Shown here: positions 42,328 to 50,946 of the stretch, one piece after another
How positions within the stretch are numbered: position 1 is the first letter of the stretch
Layout: each line of letters begins with the position of its first letter
Assembly: GCF_024707505.1 (NCBI RefSeq)
Contig: NZ_CP102605.1
Coordinates: 434,001 to 498,000, forward strand
From: Pantoea sp. SOD02
GTDB taxonomy: Bacteria; Pseudomonadota; Gammaproteobacteria; Enterobacterales; Enterobacteriaceae
Direction of reading: 5' to 3'
DNA: 64,000 nucleotides
Position numbers and translations under genes: made by a program
Notes under the pieces: model-generated
Told to the model about the DNA's origin: nothing
The model's input: only the letters and a program-made list of their open reading frames with translations
Databases searched by the model: none

Positions 42328-43817
42328 TGAGCGAAAAAGTAACCCGACTGCGCGCCGCGTGGGTGGTGGGCTATCACGATGGCGATCACTGCCTGCTGGC
42401 GGATGGCGAAGTGGTGTGGCAGGGCGAACGCATTCTGTTTGTGGGTTTTGATTATCCCGGCGAGGTGGATGAAGAGATCAATGCCGGGAATTGTCTGGTG
42501 GGGCCGGGATTTATTGACCTTGATGCACTCGGCGATCTCGATACCACCGTGCTGGCCTTCGACAACCAGCCTGGCTGGAAAAAAGGGCGCATTGTCGCCG
42601 CCGACTGGCAGCGCCGCGATCTTTACAGCCGCGAGCAGCTCAACTTCGCCAAGCATTATGCCTACAGCCATTTGCTGCTTAACGGCATCACCAGTTTTGC
42701 GCCCATCACCTCGATTCTCTATCGTGAATGGGCCGAAGATGTTGATGAATACCTGTATGCCGCAGATGTGGCCGAATCATTAGGCGCGCGAGCATGGCTG
42801 GGACCGGCTTTTATGGCGGGCTACTACGCCAGTGATGAGCAGGGACAATTTTCGTGGATAGGCAACCGCGATCGCGCGAAAAAGGGGCTGGACGATGCGG
42901 TGAAGTTCTATCAGCTCCTACAGCAGCGCGGCGTTTCAACCTTAAGCGGCATGCTGGCTCCCGACCGTATTGAGGGCGGCGATGCCGTTTGGCTGAAAGA
43001 TTTAGGTGACATTGTCACATCACTCGCGTGTCCAACGCGGCTGCATTGTTGTCAAAGCGAGCTGGAAGTGCGGGAAATCGCCCGTCGCTATCAAGGGCGC
43101 AGTTCGCTGCAAGTGCTGGCCGACAACGGTTTGCTCAATCGCCACATGTTGTTGCCACACGGCCAGTTTCTCGGTGGATTGAACGCCGACGCAGCGCGTG
43201 TAGCAGAGGACATCGCGCGGCTGGCGCAGTCAGGTGCTTCAATCGTGGCTTGTCCGCTGGTATCCGGTCGCCACGGCAAATATCTCGAACATTATCCAGC
43301 ACTTAAATCTGCGGGCGTTAATCTGGCGCTTGGCACCGATACGTTTCCCGCCGATATGTTCACCAATATGCAGATGGGCGTGGTGCTGACGCGCGTGGTC
43401 ACCGGCGATATCTCAGCGGCCAGCGCCGCCGATTATTACCGCATGGCAACCTTGGGTGGCGCACAAGCGTTGGGACGCGATGATCTTGGCCGACTGGCGG
43501 CTGGATGTCAGGCCGATATGATGATGGTCAATCTTGACCAACCCGCGCTGGGACAAGTGTTCGATCCAATTACCACGCTGGTTTTGAATGGCAATGGTCG
43601 CGATGTCACCGGCGTGATTGTGGCTGGGCGCAAAGTGGTGTGGGAACGCGAACTGGTCAACAGCGGGCAGAGTGCGGCAGCTTTGCACGCCGCATCGCAG
43701 CAGGTATTTTCGCACATTATCTCAACTTATCCCGAACGAACCGTTAGGCATCCGCCGGTTGAGGAGATCGTGTCCTCCTCATTTCCTCGTGTGAACAGAG
43801 GCGTAAACCATGACTGA
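42327..43817 (+). CDS. Amidohydrolase-like protein lacking the HxH metal motif
   Basis: A 496-residue protein with the amidohydrolase layout: a small beta domain at both ends and a barrel between. Recognisable positions are the later His residues (TRLHCCQSELEV, LPHGQFLGG) and the Asp of ALGTDTFPADMF. At the usual PGFIDxHxH site it reads GPGFIDLDALGDLDTT, so the two metal-binding His residues are D66 and L68. It may use a different metal set or be a partner of the neighbouring enzymes. It overlaps the genes on both sides by one and eight bases. Confidence 0.75.
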   Translation: MSEKVTRLRAAWVVGYHDGDHCLLADGEVVWQGERILFVGFDYPGEVDEEINAGNCLVGPGFIDLDALGDLDTTVLAFDNQPGWKKGRIVAADWQRRDLYSREQLNFAKHYAYSHLLLNGITSFAPITSILYREWAEDVDEYLYAADVAESLGARAWLGPAFMAGYYASDEQGQFSWIGNRDRAKKGLDDAVKFYQLLQQRGVSTLSGMLAPDRIEGGDAVWLKDLGDIVTSLACPTRLHCCQSELEVREIARRYQGRSSLQVLADNGLLNRHMLLPHGQFLGGLNADAARVAEDIARLAQSGASIVACPLVSGRHGKYLEHYPALKSAGVNLALGTDTFPADMFTNMQMGVVLTRVVTGDISAASAADYYRMATLGGAQALGRDDLGRLAAGCQADMMMVNLDQPALGQVFDPITTLVLNGNGRDVTGVIVAGRKVVWERELVNSGQSAAALHAASQQVFSHIISTYPERTVRHPPVEEIVSSSFPRVNRGVNHD

Positions 43818-45033
43818 TCACTACTTGCTCACCAACGTCAGGCTTGAAACCGGGTTTATCGAAATTAACGGCCATATTCAGGGCACCCAATGCGATCTCT
43901 TCACCATAGAAATCAAAGACGGGCGGATAGTGGCGATTCACGGGCAGAGAGAGGTGCAAAGAGCGCTGCCAAAGCGTGATGCTGGCGGCATGCTGATGCT
44001 GCCAACTTTGCGCGATATGCATATACATCTCGATAAAACCTTTTACGGCCGCGCATGGCGAGCGGCGAAACCGAATAACGAGCAGGATATTTTCCAGATG
44101 ATCGCGCTGGAACAGCAGCTGTTGCCGACACTGCTTGCCGATTCGGTCGAGCATGCGCAGCAGTTGATCGCCTTGCTATTGAGTAAAGGCACCACGGTGA
44201 TGCGCAGCCATTGCAATATCGATCCGGTCAGTGGGCTGCGCAGCCTGGAACATCTGTTGCAGGCCTTAGACGCGTTTGACGGGCAGATAGCGTGCGAAAT
44301 CGTGGCGTTTCCGCAACACGGTTTACTGAGATCTGGCGTTACCGCACTGATGCGCGAGGCGCTGGCGCTCGGCTGCCAGTGGACCGGCGGACTCGATCCT
44401 TCGAAGGTGGATGGCGATATGGCGCGTTCACTCGACACCATGCTGAGTCTGGCGCATGAGAGCGGCACCGGCGTGGATATTCATCTGCATGAAGACGCCA
44501 GCACTGGCATTGCCTGTATTGATTATCTGTTGAACACGCTGGAACATACGCCTGAACTGCAAGGGCGAGTGACACTCAGCCACGCTTATTGTTTAGCGCA
44601 AATCAGTGATGTTGAGGTGCAGGCGCTGGGTGAACGCATGGCCGCGCTGGGCGTGACTCTGGCGTCTGGTTTGCCGCTGGGCAAAAATGTGATGCCGCTT
44701 CCGCTACTGAAACAGTGCGGCGTCAAGCTGATGACCGGCACCGACAGCGTCATTGATCACTGGTCACCCTTCGGTACCGGCAGCATGCTGGAGAAAGCCA
44801 ATTCATGGGCGCAGCTGTATGGACGCGGCAGCGAATTTTCACTCAATCGAGCGTTGGCGATTGCCACCGGCGATATTTTGCCACTGGATGAGCAGGGCGC
44901 GCGTATCTGGCCGCTGGCTGGCGACGAGGCTGATTTTATCCTGATTGACGCCAGTTGTTCCGCCGAAGTTGTGGCGCGTCAGCCAGCAATTTCAGCCAGT
45001 TACTTCCGTGGCCAGCAGGTTTACCGCGCATAA
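43810..45033 (+). CDS. Cytosine-deaminase-like amidohydrolase 2
   Basis: A 407-residue paralogue of the product of 41137-42327 with an intact metal site: H71 and H73 (RDMHIHLDKTFYG), RSHCNID, VDIHLHEDAS, LSHAYCLA and the Asp of MTGTDSVIDHWSPFGTG. It has a longer N-terminal beta region than its paralogue. Two related deaminases in one operon suggest two successive deamination or amide hydrolysis steps on one compound. It overlaps the previous gene by eight bases; the GntR gene follows after 25 bp. Confidence 0.83.
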   Translation: MTDHYLLTNVRLETGFIEINGHIQGTQCDLFTIEIKDGRIVAIHGQREVQRALPKRDAGGMLMLPTLRDMHIHLDKTFYGRAWRAAKPNNEQDIFQMIALEQQLLPTLLADSVEHAQQLIALLLSKGTTVMRSHCNIDPVSGLRSLEHLLQALDAFDGQIACEIVAFPQHGLLRSGVTALMREALALGCQWTGGLDPSKVDGDMARSLDTMLSLAHESGTGVDIHLHEDASTGIACIDYLLNTLEHTPELQGRVTLSHAYCLAQISDVEVQALGERMAALGVTLASGLPLGKNVMPLPLLKQCGVKLMTGTDSVIDHWSPFGTGSMLEKANSWAQLYGRGSEFSLNRALAIATGDILPLDEQGARIWPLAGDEADFILIDASCSAEVVARQPAISASYFRGQQVYRA

Positions 45034-45058
45034 ATGATGTATATTTCGGGGGACTATT

Positions 45059-45778
45059 ATGACCGATACAGGATTGAGTATGGGCGCGAAGCAAACCCCC
45101 AGACAAAAAGAGATCGCTCGCATTTATGAGTCGCTTACCATGGCGATTGCCCAGCACAAGCTGCGCCCCGGCACGCGCTTAATTGAGGCGCAGATTGTCG
45201 ATGCGCTGAAAGCCAATCGCAACCATGTGCAGGCGGCACTGCAGCGCATGGCGTTGCAGCACATCGTCACCATCGAACCCAATGTCGGCGCGATTGTTGC
45301 GCAGCCGTCAGCCACCACCGCGCGTGAGATCTTCACCGCCCGCCATGCCATTGAATCGGCCATAATTGCCTGTATTACACCGCAAAAAATGGCGGCGTTT
45401 GCCGTGCAATTGCAGCAGCAACAAAAAGAAGAACATGAAGCGATTCACAGCCAGGAACGGCAGCGCGTTGTGTATCAGCTTGGTGCCTTTCATCTGCTGT
45501 TAGGCAAAATCGCTGATAACAAAGTGCTGGAAGATATTCTCAATAATTTGATGGTGTTAAGTTCGTTGATTGTGATGCTGTATCAGCGCAACGAGATGCC
45601 GGTTTGTCAGTGTGACGAGCATCAGCACATCATCGATGAACTGATTGCCGGAAATACCGCTAAGGCGCAGCAACTGATGCGCGATCATCTTATTGAGCTG
45701 GAGCAGCAGCTGGATATTTCTGAAGCGTCACCGTATGCCATGACGCTGGTACAGGCTCTTCATAAAGCGGAGGAATAA
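45059..45778 (+). CDS. GntR-family regulator (FCD type) of cassette B
   Basis: A 239-residue GntR protein: winged helix at the N-terminus (LRPGTRLIEAQIVDALKANRNHVQAALQRMALQHIVTI) and an all-helical FCD ligand domain with likely metal-binding His residues (GAFHLLLGKIADN, DEHQHIIDELIAGN). The DNA-recognition stretch is somewhat divergent. It is the only local regulator in the cassette and the ATTGCTAGCAAT palindromes at 34048 and 35497 are its probable operators. Its stop overlaps the GNAT start by one base. Confidence 0.88.
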   Translation: MTDTGLSMGAKQTPRQKEIARIYESLTMAIAQHKLRPGTRLIEAQIVDALKANRNHVQAALQRMALQHIVTIEPNVGAIVAQPSATTAREIFTARHAIESAIIACITPQKMAAFAVQLQQQQKEEHEAIHSQERQRVVYQLGAFHLLLGKIADNKVLEDILNNLMVLSSLIVMLYQRNEMPVCQCDEHQHIIDELIAGNTAKAQQLMRDHLIELEQQLDISEASPYAMTLVQALHKAEE

Positions 45779-46281
45779 TGGAATTAGAAACAACCCGACT
45801 GCGGCTGGAACCCTTTGAACTCGCGCATTTTGACGGATTACGGGCGATGGAAAACGACCCGGAAATTATGCGTTATATCAGTAATGGCGTGGTTAAAACG
45901 CCAGAAGAAACCCTGGCAAGTATTGAACGCGTTCAATCGCGTTGGCAGCAATTTGGTTTTTCCTGGTGGGCGATGCGGGAAAAAGAGTCTGGCGAAATCG
46001 TTGGTGCGTGCTGCCTGCAGCATTTAGCCAATCAGGATGGTGCGCCTTTGGAAATTGGCTGGCGTCTTAATGCTAATTATCACGGTAAAGGTTTTGCCAC
46101 AGAAGCAGCGCAGGCGATGGTTAAGTTTGCAGTTGAACATGTCGGCGTTAAATATCTGGTCGCGGTGGCCGATCCTGATAATGCCGCTTCGCAAAAGGTG
46201 ATGCAGCGGCTGGGCATGACCTACAAAGCGATTGAGCAACACTACGATGTGCCTTGCGTGGTGTATGAGCTGCATATTTAG
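45778..46281 (+). CDS. GNAT acetyltransferase, RimJ/RimL-like
   Basis: A 167-residue N-acetyltransferase with the usual opening (METTRLRLEP-type, here ELETTRLRLEPFELAHFDGL), GWRLNANYHGKGFATEAAQAM as acetyl-CoA loop and VAVADPDNAASQKVMQRLGM. Translationally coupled to the GntR gene, so it may be a tail gene of cassette B that acetylates an amine intermediate, or an unrelated passenger. Confidence 0.87.
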   Translation: MELETTRLRLEPFELAHFDGLRAMENDPEIMRYISNGVVKTPEETLASIERVQSRWQQFGFSWWAMREKESGEIVGACCLQHLANQDGAPLEIGWRLNANYHGKGFATEAAQAMVKFAVEHVGVKYLVAVADPDNAASQKVMQRLGMTYKAIEQHYDVPCVVYELHI

Positions 46282-46351
46282 GCATTCGTGAACAAGTGCC
46301 ATCAACAATTTATGACATATTCCATTTCTGATGATTTCACAGGAATGGAAT

Positions 46352-46795
46352 ATGGAACAGCACGATATTGGTTTTAGCCACATAGCGCTGCAAGTCAGAG
46401 ATTTAGAACGCAGCATCGACTTCTATCAACGTTACGCAGGGATGCAGGTGATCCATGAGCGTGAACCAGGCATTGCAGAAGCGCAAAAAGTCGCATGGCT
46501 TTCTGATTTAACACGTCCGTTTGCGCTGGTGCTGGTGCAATCTCAAACCACGGTGGATACGCCATTGGGGCCGTTTGGTCACATTGGCGTTGCGTGTGAC
46601 AGCAAAGAAGAGATTGATGCCAAAGTTGTTTTGGCAGAACGCGAAGGCGTATTACGCCGACCCGCGCAGCAATCATCCGCGCCAGTCGGTTATTGGGCAT
46701 TCTTCGCCGATCCTGATGGCAATACGCTTGAGCTTTCATACGGCCAACAGATTGGCCTTGAGATTATTACCAGCCGCCTTAACGCGGATGTTTGA
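46352..46795 (+). CDS. VOC-superfamily (glyoxalase/bleomycin-resistance-fold) protein
   Basis: A 147-residue protein from the ATG at 46352. Metal-ligand positions are His in IGFSHIALQVRDLERSIDFY, His in PFGHIGVACDS and Glu in DPDGNTLELSYGQQ. It has its own upstream gap of 70 bp and is followed by a weak hairpin. The function cannot be specified. Confidence 0.83.
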   Translation: MEQHDIGFSHIALQVRDLERSIDFYQRYAGMQVIHEREPGIAEAQKVAWLSDLTRPFALVLVQSQTTVDTPLGPFGHIGVACDSKEEIDAKVVLAEREGVLRRPAQQSSAPVGYWAFFADPDGNTLELSYGQQIGLEIITSRLNADV

Positions 46796-46802
46796 GCAAA
46801 AG

Positions 46803-46822
46803 CGTCACTCGGAAGGGTGACG
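46803..46822 (+). terminator. Small hairpin after the VOC gene
   Basis: CGTCAC and GTGACG enclose an eight-base loop eight bases after the VOC stop. There is no T-run, so the terminator call is weak. Confidence 0.3.
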
Positions 46823-46917
46823 GTTGATATCGGGATTAGGTGAGGTTTTAGTGAGCGCTTAGGTACTTCATTTAACATAATCATGATTATGCGCACCGAA
46901 TATGTGAGTGCTATTTG

Positions 46918-47190
46918 ATAATGTCACTTTTTAGCTAGTTCATAATGTCACCCAGATATGGCGCTTTTGCCACCTTTTCTGGGAGATCTCTGCTGATGCT
47001 GGTGACCATGTCGAACAAAGAACTTCACCGCCTTCCCGTCATTCAGGCTGTCATCGAAAAACGTCTGCGCCGTCGTGCTGCGGCCTCCCAGCTTGATCTT
47101 ACCGAGCGTCAGGTTCAGCGGCTCATGAACCGCTATCGCGAGTCCGGCGCTGACGAATGCTCGTCGTGGTAAACCCTGCACTCACCGGAT
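46918..47190 (+). mobile_element. Remnant of an ISNCY-like insertion sequence
   Basis: ATAATGTCAC occurs at 46918-46927 and again at 46942-46951, resembling the end repeats of such elements, and is followed by the start of a transposase frame. The right part of the element is missing and REP elements follow at 47198. The element boundaries are approximate. Confidence 0.55.
46996..47190 (+). pseudogene. Truncated, frameshifted transposase N-terminus
   Basis: MLVTMSNKELHRLPVIQAVI followed by a helix-turn-helix (RRRAAASQLDLTERQVQRLM, NRYRESGAD) matches the N-terminal domain of ISNCY-type transposases. After GAD the reading shifts: the next frame reads ARRGKP, the expected continuation, so one frameshift is present, and the catalytic DDE part is absent. 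Non-functional. Confidence 0.6.
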
Positions 47191-47197
47191 TTATGCA

Positions 47198-47265
47198 GGT
47201 GCACATGAGTGCGCACCCTACTAAAACCTAGAAAAATCCTTGTAGGGTCGCCATTCATGGCGACC
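47198..47265. repeat. REP pair: degenerate family B and family A
   Basis: A family B-like unit (GGTGCACAT...GCGCACCCTAC) at 47198-47222 and a family A unit with GTAGGG head at 47242-47265, arranged tail to head. They separate the IS remnant from the DUF2798 gene. Confidence 0.8.
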
Positions 47266-47279
47266 GACTCGCAATTACC

Positions 47280-47543
47280 TCAATGACCATGCACCGTCAA
47301 CCCAACTAACCGGACCACAATCGGGCGTACTACGAGTATGCAAACAAAAGCTGCTGGCATTGCAACTTGATATGCATTCATCACATTTTCCATATAATGC
47401 GGGCCAATACCAAATTCGGCGAAGGTGATGACTAAGCTCATCAAAAACGCCATGATGGTCGCCATGTAAAGCGCAAAGATGTAAGGTGAAACGTTCTTTT
47501 GCAGGCGTATACGTGCGGTATTTTTCTCGATTTCTGCTGTCAT
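47280..47543 (-). CDS. DUF2798 small membrane protein
   Basis: An 87-residue protein with two membrane helices and the DUF2798 pattern (FALYMATIMAFLMSLVITF, then YQVAMPAAFVCILVVRPIV). Function unknown. It is divergent from a LysR regulator with a 128-bp gap, an arrangement that suggests control by that regulator. Confidence 0.85.
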   Translation of the reverse strand: MTAEIEKNTARIRLQKNVSPYIFALYMATIMAFLMSLVITFAEFGIGPHYMENVMNAYQVAMPAAFVCILVVRPIVVRLVGLTVHGH

Positions 47544-47671
47544 AGCGCTATCCTATTCAGTAAGTTTAAGCAAAACAGCCGCTAACCTATCAAGCGAATC
47601 ATGATGCGGGTAGAACACTATCGCTTTAATCATTATTAAATAAAAATTACGAATCACGCATTGAGGGATGT

Positions 47672-48580
47672 ATGGACTTATTGGGACTGATTAACACTTT
47701 TATCCGCGTAGTGGAGAACGGAAGCATTGCCGCCGCCGCGCGGGCGAAAGGAATGAGTCCAGCGGCGGTCAGCCAGAGCGTTTCACGTCTGGAGACACAT
47801 TTAGGCGTGCGGTTGTTATCACGCACCACCCGCAGTATGACGTTAACCGAGAGCGGTAAACGCTACTTTGAAAAAGTCCGACATATTCCCCAGGACATTG
47901 ACCTTGCCTCGCAGGCTGCGGCGATTGAAACCAAACCGCAGGGCTCACTTTGCATCGCCACCACGGCCGCTTTTGGCAGACACGTTCTTGCCCCACTGAT
48001 GCCCACTTTTAAACAAACTTACCCCGATATTGATATCGAACTGATCAGTACCGACCGCAATGTTGATCACCGTTTAGAAGGGGTCGACGTCAGTATTCGT
48101 ATTGAGGCGCAACTAAACGATCAACTGATCGCCCGCAAAATTGCCTCGCTACCCTTTATCTTCTGTGCGGCACCCGCTTATTTGGAGCGCGCGGGTTTCC
48201 CTGAAACGCCTGAAGAGCTGAGCCAGCACGCTTGTTTGGTTTTCCGCTATCCGACAGATGGACGCTTTCTTCCGTGGACGTTTATGGTCAACGGCCAGCC
48301 GGTGAACGCAAAGCTCAATCCAGAGTTCGTCAGTGATGATATTGATATCATAGCGAAAATCGCCGAAAACGGTGGAGGCATCGCCCGGCTGGCCAGTTTT
48401 ATCGCTCAACCGTTGATTGAGCGTGGCCAACTCATACCTTTGTTCCACTCAGATCAAGGAGAGAAAAGCGACGTTGCGGCTTTACCGATGAACATTTATG
48501 CCTGCGTCAACGAGCGTTCGGCGCTGAATTCAAAGGTAAGAGCGTTCATCGCTTTTTTGGAACAACAGCTCGCCCATTGA
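47672..48580 (+). CDS. LysR-family regulator
   Basis: A 302-residue LysR protein of the CrgA/PA3398-like branch: N-terminal HTH (GSIAAAARAKGMSPAAVSQSVSRLETHLGVRLLSRTTRSM, conserved TTRSM end) and an effector domain (GSLCIATTAAFGRHVLAPLM, VDVSIRIEAQLNDQLIARKI). It is divergent from the DUF2798 gene, the likely target, and is followed by the HipBA-like pair after a TATAAT box at 48593. Confidence 0.92.
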   Translation: MDLLGLINTFIRVVENGSIAAAARAKGMSPAAVSQSVSRLETHLGVRLLSRTTRSMTLTESGKRYFEKVRHIPQDIDLASQAAAIETKPQGSLCIATTAAFGRHVLAPLMPTFKQTYPDIDIELISTDRNVDHRLEGVDVSIRIEAQLNDQLIARKIASLPFIFCAAPAYLERAGFPETPEELSQHACLVFRYPTDGRFLPWTFMVNGQPVNAKLNPEFVSDDIDIIAKIAENGGGIARLASFIAQPLIERGQLIPLFHSDQGEKSDVAALPMNIYACVNERSALNSKVRAFIAFLEQQLAH

Positions 48581-48637
48581 GGTTATTAACTCTATAATAT
48601 TGGGTGTTAAAGTCATTTTTGGACGATAAGCTACAAT

Positions 48638-48958
48638 ATGCTGGATTTAACCCTCACTAAACCCGAAGAAATCGTCAAGCTGTTATGTGGACGATTACGT
48701 AAAGATCGTCTCGCACAACGGATGACCCAAGCGGATGTCGCGGCCAGAGCGGGAATTGGCGTGAATACGGTCTCCAATTTGGAAGCGGGTCGTAACGTCG
48801 GCTTTGAAAACCTGGTGAAAGTGGCGATGGTGCTCGGTCGCGTTAACGAGCTGGAAGCACTGTTTGCCCCGCAGATCGATAGTCTCGATGACCTGCTTCG
48901 CTACGAAAAGAACGCCAGCCGCAAGCGGGTGAAAAGGAGCAACGCTGATGGTGAGTAA
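48638..48958 (+). CDS. XRE-family antitoxin (HipB-like)
   Basis: A 106-residue helix-turn-helix protein (RLAQRMTQADVAARAGIGVN, TVSNLEAGRNVGFENLVKVAM, LGRVNELEALF) with a basic C-terminal tail. It overlaps the HipA-like gene by 11 bases. HipB-type proteins neutralise the kinase toxin and repress the operon. A TATAAT promoter element lies at 48593-48598, 40 bp upstream, but the ribosome site is weak. Confidence 0.87.
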   Translation: MLDLTLTKPEEIVKLLCGRLRKDRLAQRMTQADVAARAGIGVNTVSNLEAGRNVGFENLVKVAMVLGRVNELEALFAPQIDSLDDLLRYEKNASRKRVKRSNADGE

Positions 48959-50213
48959 AGTCGACGTCTGGTACGACGGCTGGGGCGAACGCTTTCACTG
49001 GGGCACGCTGGCCTCCTCGACCGCCCTTACCGGTCGTCCGGTGATTATGTTTGAATACAGTGAAGCGGCAGCTCGTCGCGGTCTGGAACTCGCTTCCTTT
49101 ACTTTGCCTCTGAAAGGTCCTCGGTTGCGCAGAGACTTTCCTGCTCATCAGTTGGGCCTGCCCGGCCCGGTCTATGATGCATTACCCGATGGTTGGGGTA
49201 TGTTGCTGATGGATCGTCTGTTCCGCCAGCGTGGGCTTAACGCCGCACGCATCGGCCCGTTAGAGCGGTTAACTTATGTAGGCAATAACGCGATGGGTGC
49301 GATGTCATTTGAACCGTCGCAACCTGAAACTGATGAACGAGCTGATGACATTGCGCTGGACCAACTCTCGGCTGAAGTACAGCAGGTGTTGGACGGCGAA
49401 GGCGGAGAGTTTCTGCAAAGACTGCTGCAGATGGGCGGCTCACCACAGGGTGCAAGACCTAAAGCCCTGCTTTATCGCGATCCTATCAGCGGTGGTTTCA
49501 CCACGGCGGCTTCAGCAGAGTTAGAAGCCTGGTTGATAAAGTTTCCGGCGCGGCAGGAACATCCTGAAGTGTGTGCCATTGAGGCTGCTTATGCGCAGTG
49601 TCTGCGTGAATGCAACATCAGCACGCCAGATACCGCTTATTTTGCCTTGCCCAATGGTCAGGCGGCTTTCGCTTCACGGCGTTTTGATCGAAAAGACGGG
49701 ATGCGCGTTCCCATGCAGAGTCTGGCGGCGTTTACCGGCGCAAACTACCAATCACCAGGCGCACTGGATTGCACCAACTTTCTGCGCGCCACCCAGCTCT
49801 GCACCAATGATGTCAGGGAAAAAGCGCGCGCATTTGAAAGAGTGGTGTTCAACGTTGTTTTCAATAATCGAGACGATCACCCTAAAAACTTTGCCTGGAT
49901 CATGTCAGCCAGCGGGCAATGGCAGTTAGCACCGGCCTATGACGTCACTTATTGCGAAGGTCCGGGCGGCTATCATCAGATGGATGTGATGGGGGAAGCG
50001 CTGGATATTAAACGCGCCCACCTTTTAGCGCTGGGACAACAGGAAACCAATCTCACGCCCTCACAGGCAGGCGATATCATCGATCACTATTGTTCGGTGG
50101 CGTCTGGCTTTGCCAGCAAAGCGGCCGATATGTTCCCGGAGCAAATAACTGCGGAAACACTGCGCTTTCTTCAGGCGCGCATTGATGAAAACATCAAAAA
50201 CCTGACGAAATAG
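48948..50213 (+). CDS. HipA-family serine/threonine kinase toxin
   Basis: A 421-residue kinase-fold protein. The catalytic Asp D309 and following Asn lie in FNNRDDHPKNFAW, and the metal-binding D332 in LAPAYDVTYC, at the same residue numbers as in E. coli HipA. The Gly-rich P-loop-like segment GGSPQGARPKALL is at 163-175. HipA toxins phosphorylate glutamyl-tRNA synthetase or other targets and cause growth arrest or persistence. The target here is unknown. It is downstream of and coupled to its XRE partner. A hairpin with arms GGCCCC/GGGGCC follows the stop. Confidence 0.88.
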   Translation: MVSKVDVWYDGWGERFHWGTLASSTALTGRPVIMFEYSEAAARRGLELASFTLPLKGPRLRRDFPAHQLGLPGPVYDALPDGWGMLLMDRLFRQRGLNAARIGPLERLTYVGNNAMGAMSFEPSQPETDERADDIALDQLSAEVQQVLDGEGGEFLQRLLQMGGSPQGARPKALLYRDPISGGFTTAASAELEAWLIKFPARQEHPEVCAIEAAYAQCLRECNISTPDTAYFALPNGQAAFASRRFDRKDGMRVPMQSLAAFTGANYQSPGALDCTNFLRATQLCTNDVREKARAFERVVFNVVFNNRDDHPKNFAWIMSASGQWQLAPAYDVTYCEGPGGYHQMDVMGEALDIKRAHLLALGQQETNLTPSQAGDIIDHYCSVASGFASKAADMFPEQITAETLRFLQARIDENIKNLTK

Positions 50214-50224
50214 TTATTAATTGT

Positions 50225-50242
50225 GGCCCCAGAAAAGGGGCC
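50225..50242 (+). terminator. Hairpin after the HipA-like gene
   Basis: GGCCCC-N6-GGGGCC, flanked by TTG(T) and CCAA, starts 12 bases after the stop codon. There is no T-run directly after it, so it is a weak intrinsic terminator at best. Confidence 0.45.
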
Positions 50243-50397
50243 AATCACCGCCCTAACCTACTTTTATTACTCTCGCTCATAAACCCATTCAGTGATTGCG
50301 GATAATGCTTTTGCAGATGCCGACTATGCTTACCCTTCTAAAACCATACAAAAATAAGTTGTACCTCAACATTTCACCCTTTTACTGGAGGTTTGGC

Positions 50398-50946
50398 ATG
50401 AGCAGCCAACACTTAACAACACCCGCGCCTGCAATGATGCCAATCAGCTTCAAGGTCAACGGCATACAGCAGCAATTAGACGTTGATACCCGCACCACGC
50501 TGCTGGATGCATTGCGTGAGCATCTGCATCTGACCGGCACCAAAAAAGGCTGCGATCACGGCCAATGTGGCGCCTGTACGGTAATGGTCAACGGTCGTCG
50601 CATCAATTCCTGCCTGACGCTCGCCGTGATGCAGCAGGATGCGGAAATCACCACCATTGAAGGCTTAGGAAATCCTGACCAGCTGCATCCCTTGCAGGCG
50701 GCGTTCATCAAACATGATGGTTACCAGTGCGGCTACTGCACACCGGGGCAAATCTGTTCCTCGATGGCGGTGCTGGAAGAGATCAAAGCGGGCATTCCCA
50801 GCCACGTCACGCACGACCTGGCCTCCGCGCCGCAACTCACTGCGGATGAAATCCGTGAGCGCATGAGTGGCAATATCTGTCGTTGCGGTGCCTATTCCAA
50901 CATTCTTGCGGCGATTGAAGAGTACGCGGAGGGCCTGGAATCATGA
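50398..50946 (+). CDS. paoA: Aldehyde oxidoreductase iron-sulfur subunit PaoA, without Tat leader
   Basis: A 182-residue protein with two [2Fe-2S] clusters: GCDHGQCGACTVMVNGRRIN with Cys at the plant-ferredoxin site, and QCGYCTPGQICSS plus GNICRCGAYSN at the helical site. It closely follows E. coli PaoA from MPISFKVNG onward, but the twin-arginine leader of about 45 residues is absent. The strong GGAGG ribosome site fixes the start at 50398 and nothing upstream in frame encodes an RR motif. The complex is thus predicted to remain cytoplasmic. It overlaps paoB by four bases. Confidence 0.92.
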   Translation: MSSQHLTTPAPAMMPISFKVNGIQQQLDVDTRTTLLDALREHLHLTGTKKGCDHGQCGACTVMVNGRRINSCLTLAVMQQDAEITTIEGLGNPDQLHPLQAAFIKHDGYQCGYCTPGQICSSMAVLEEIKAGIPSHVTHDLASAPQLTADEIRERMSGNICRCGAYSNILAAIEEYAEGLES

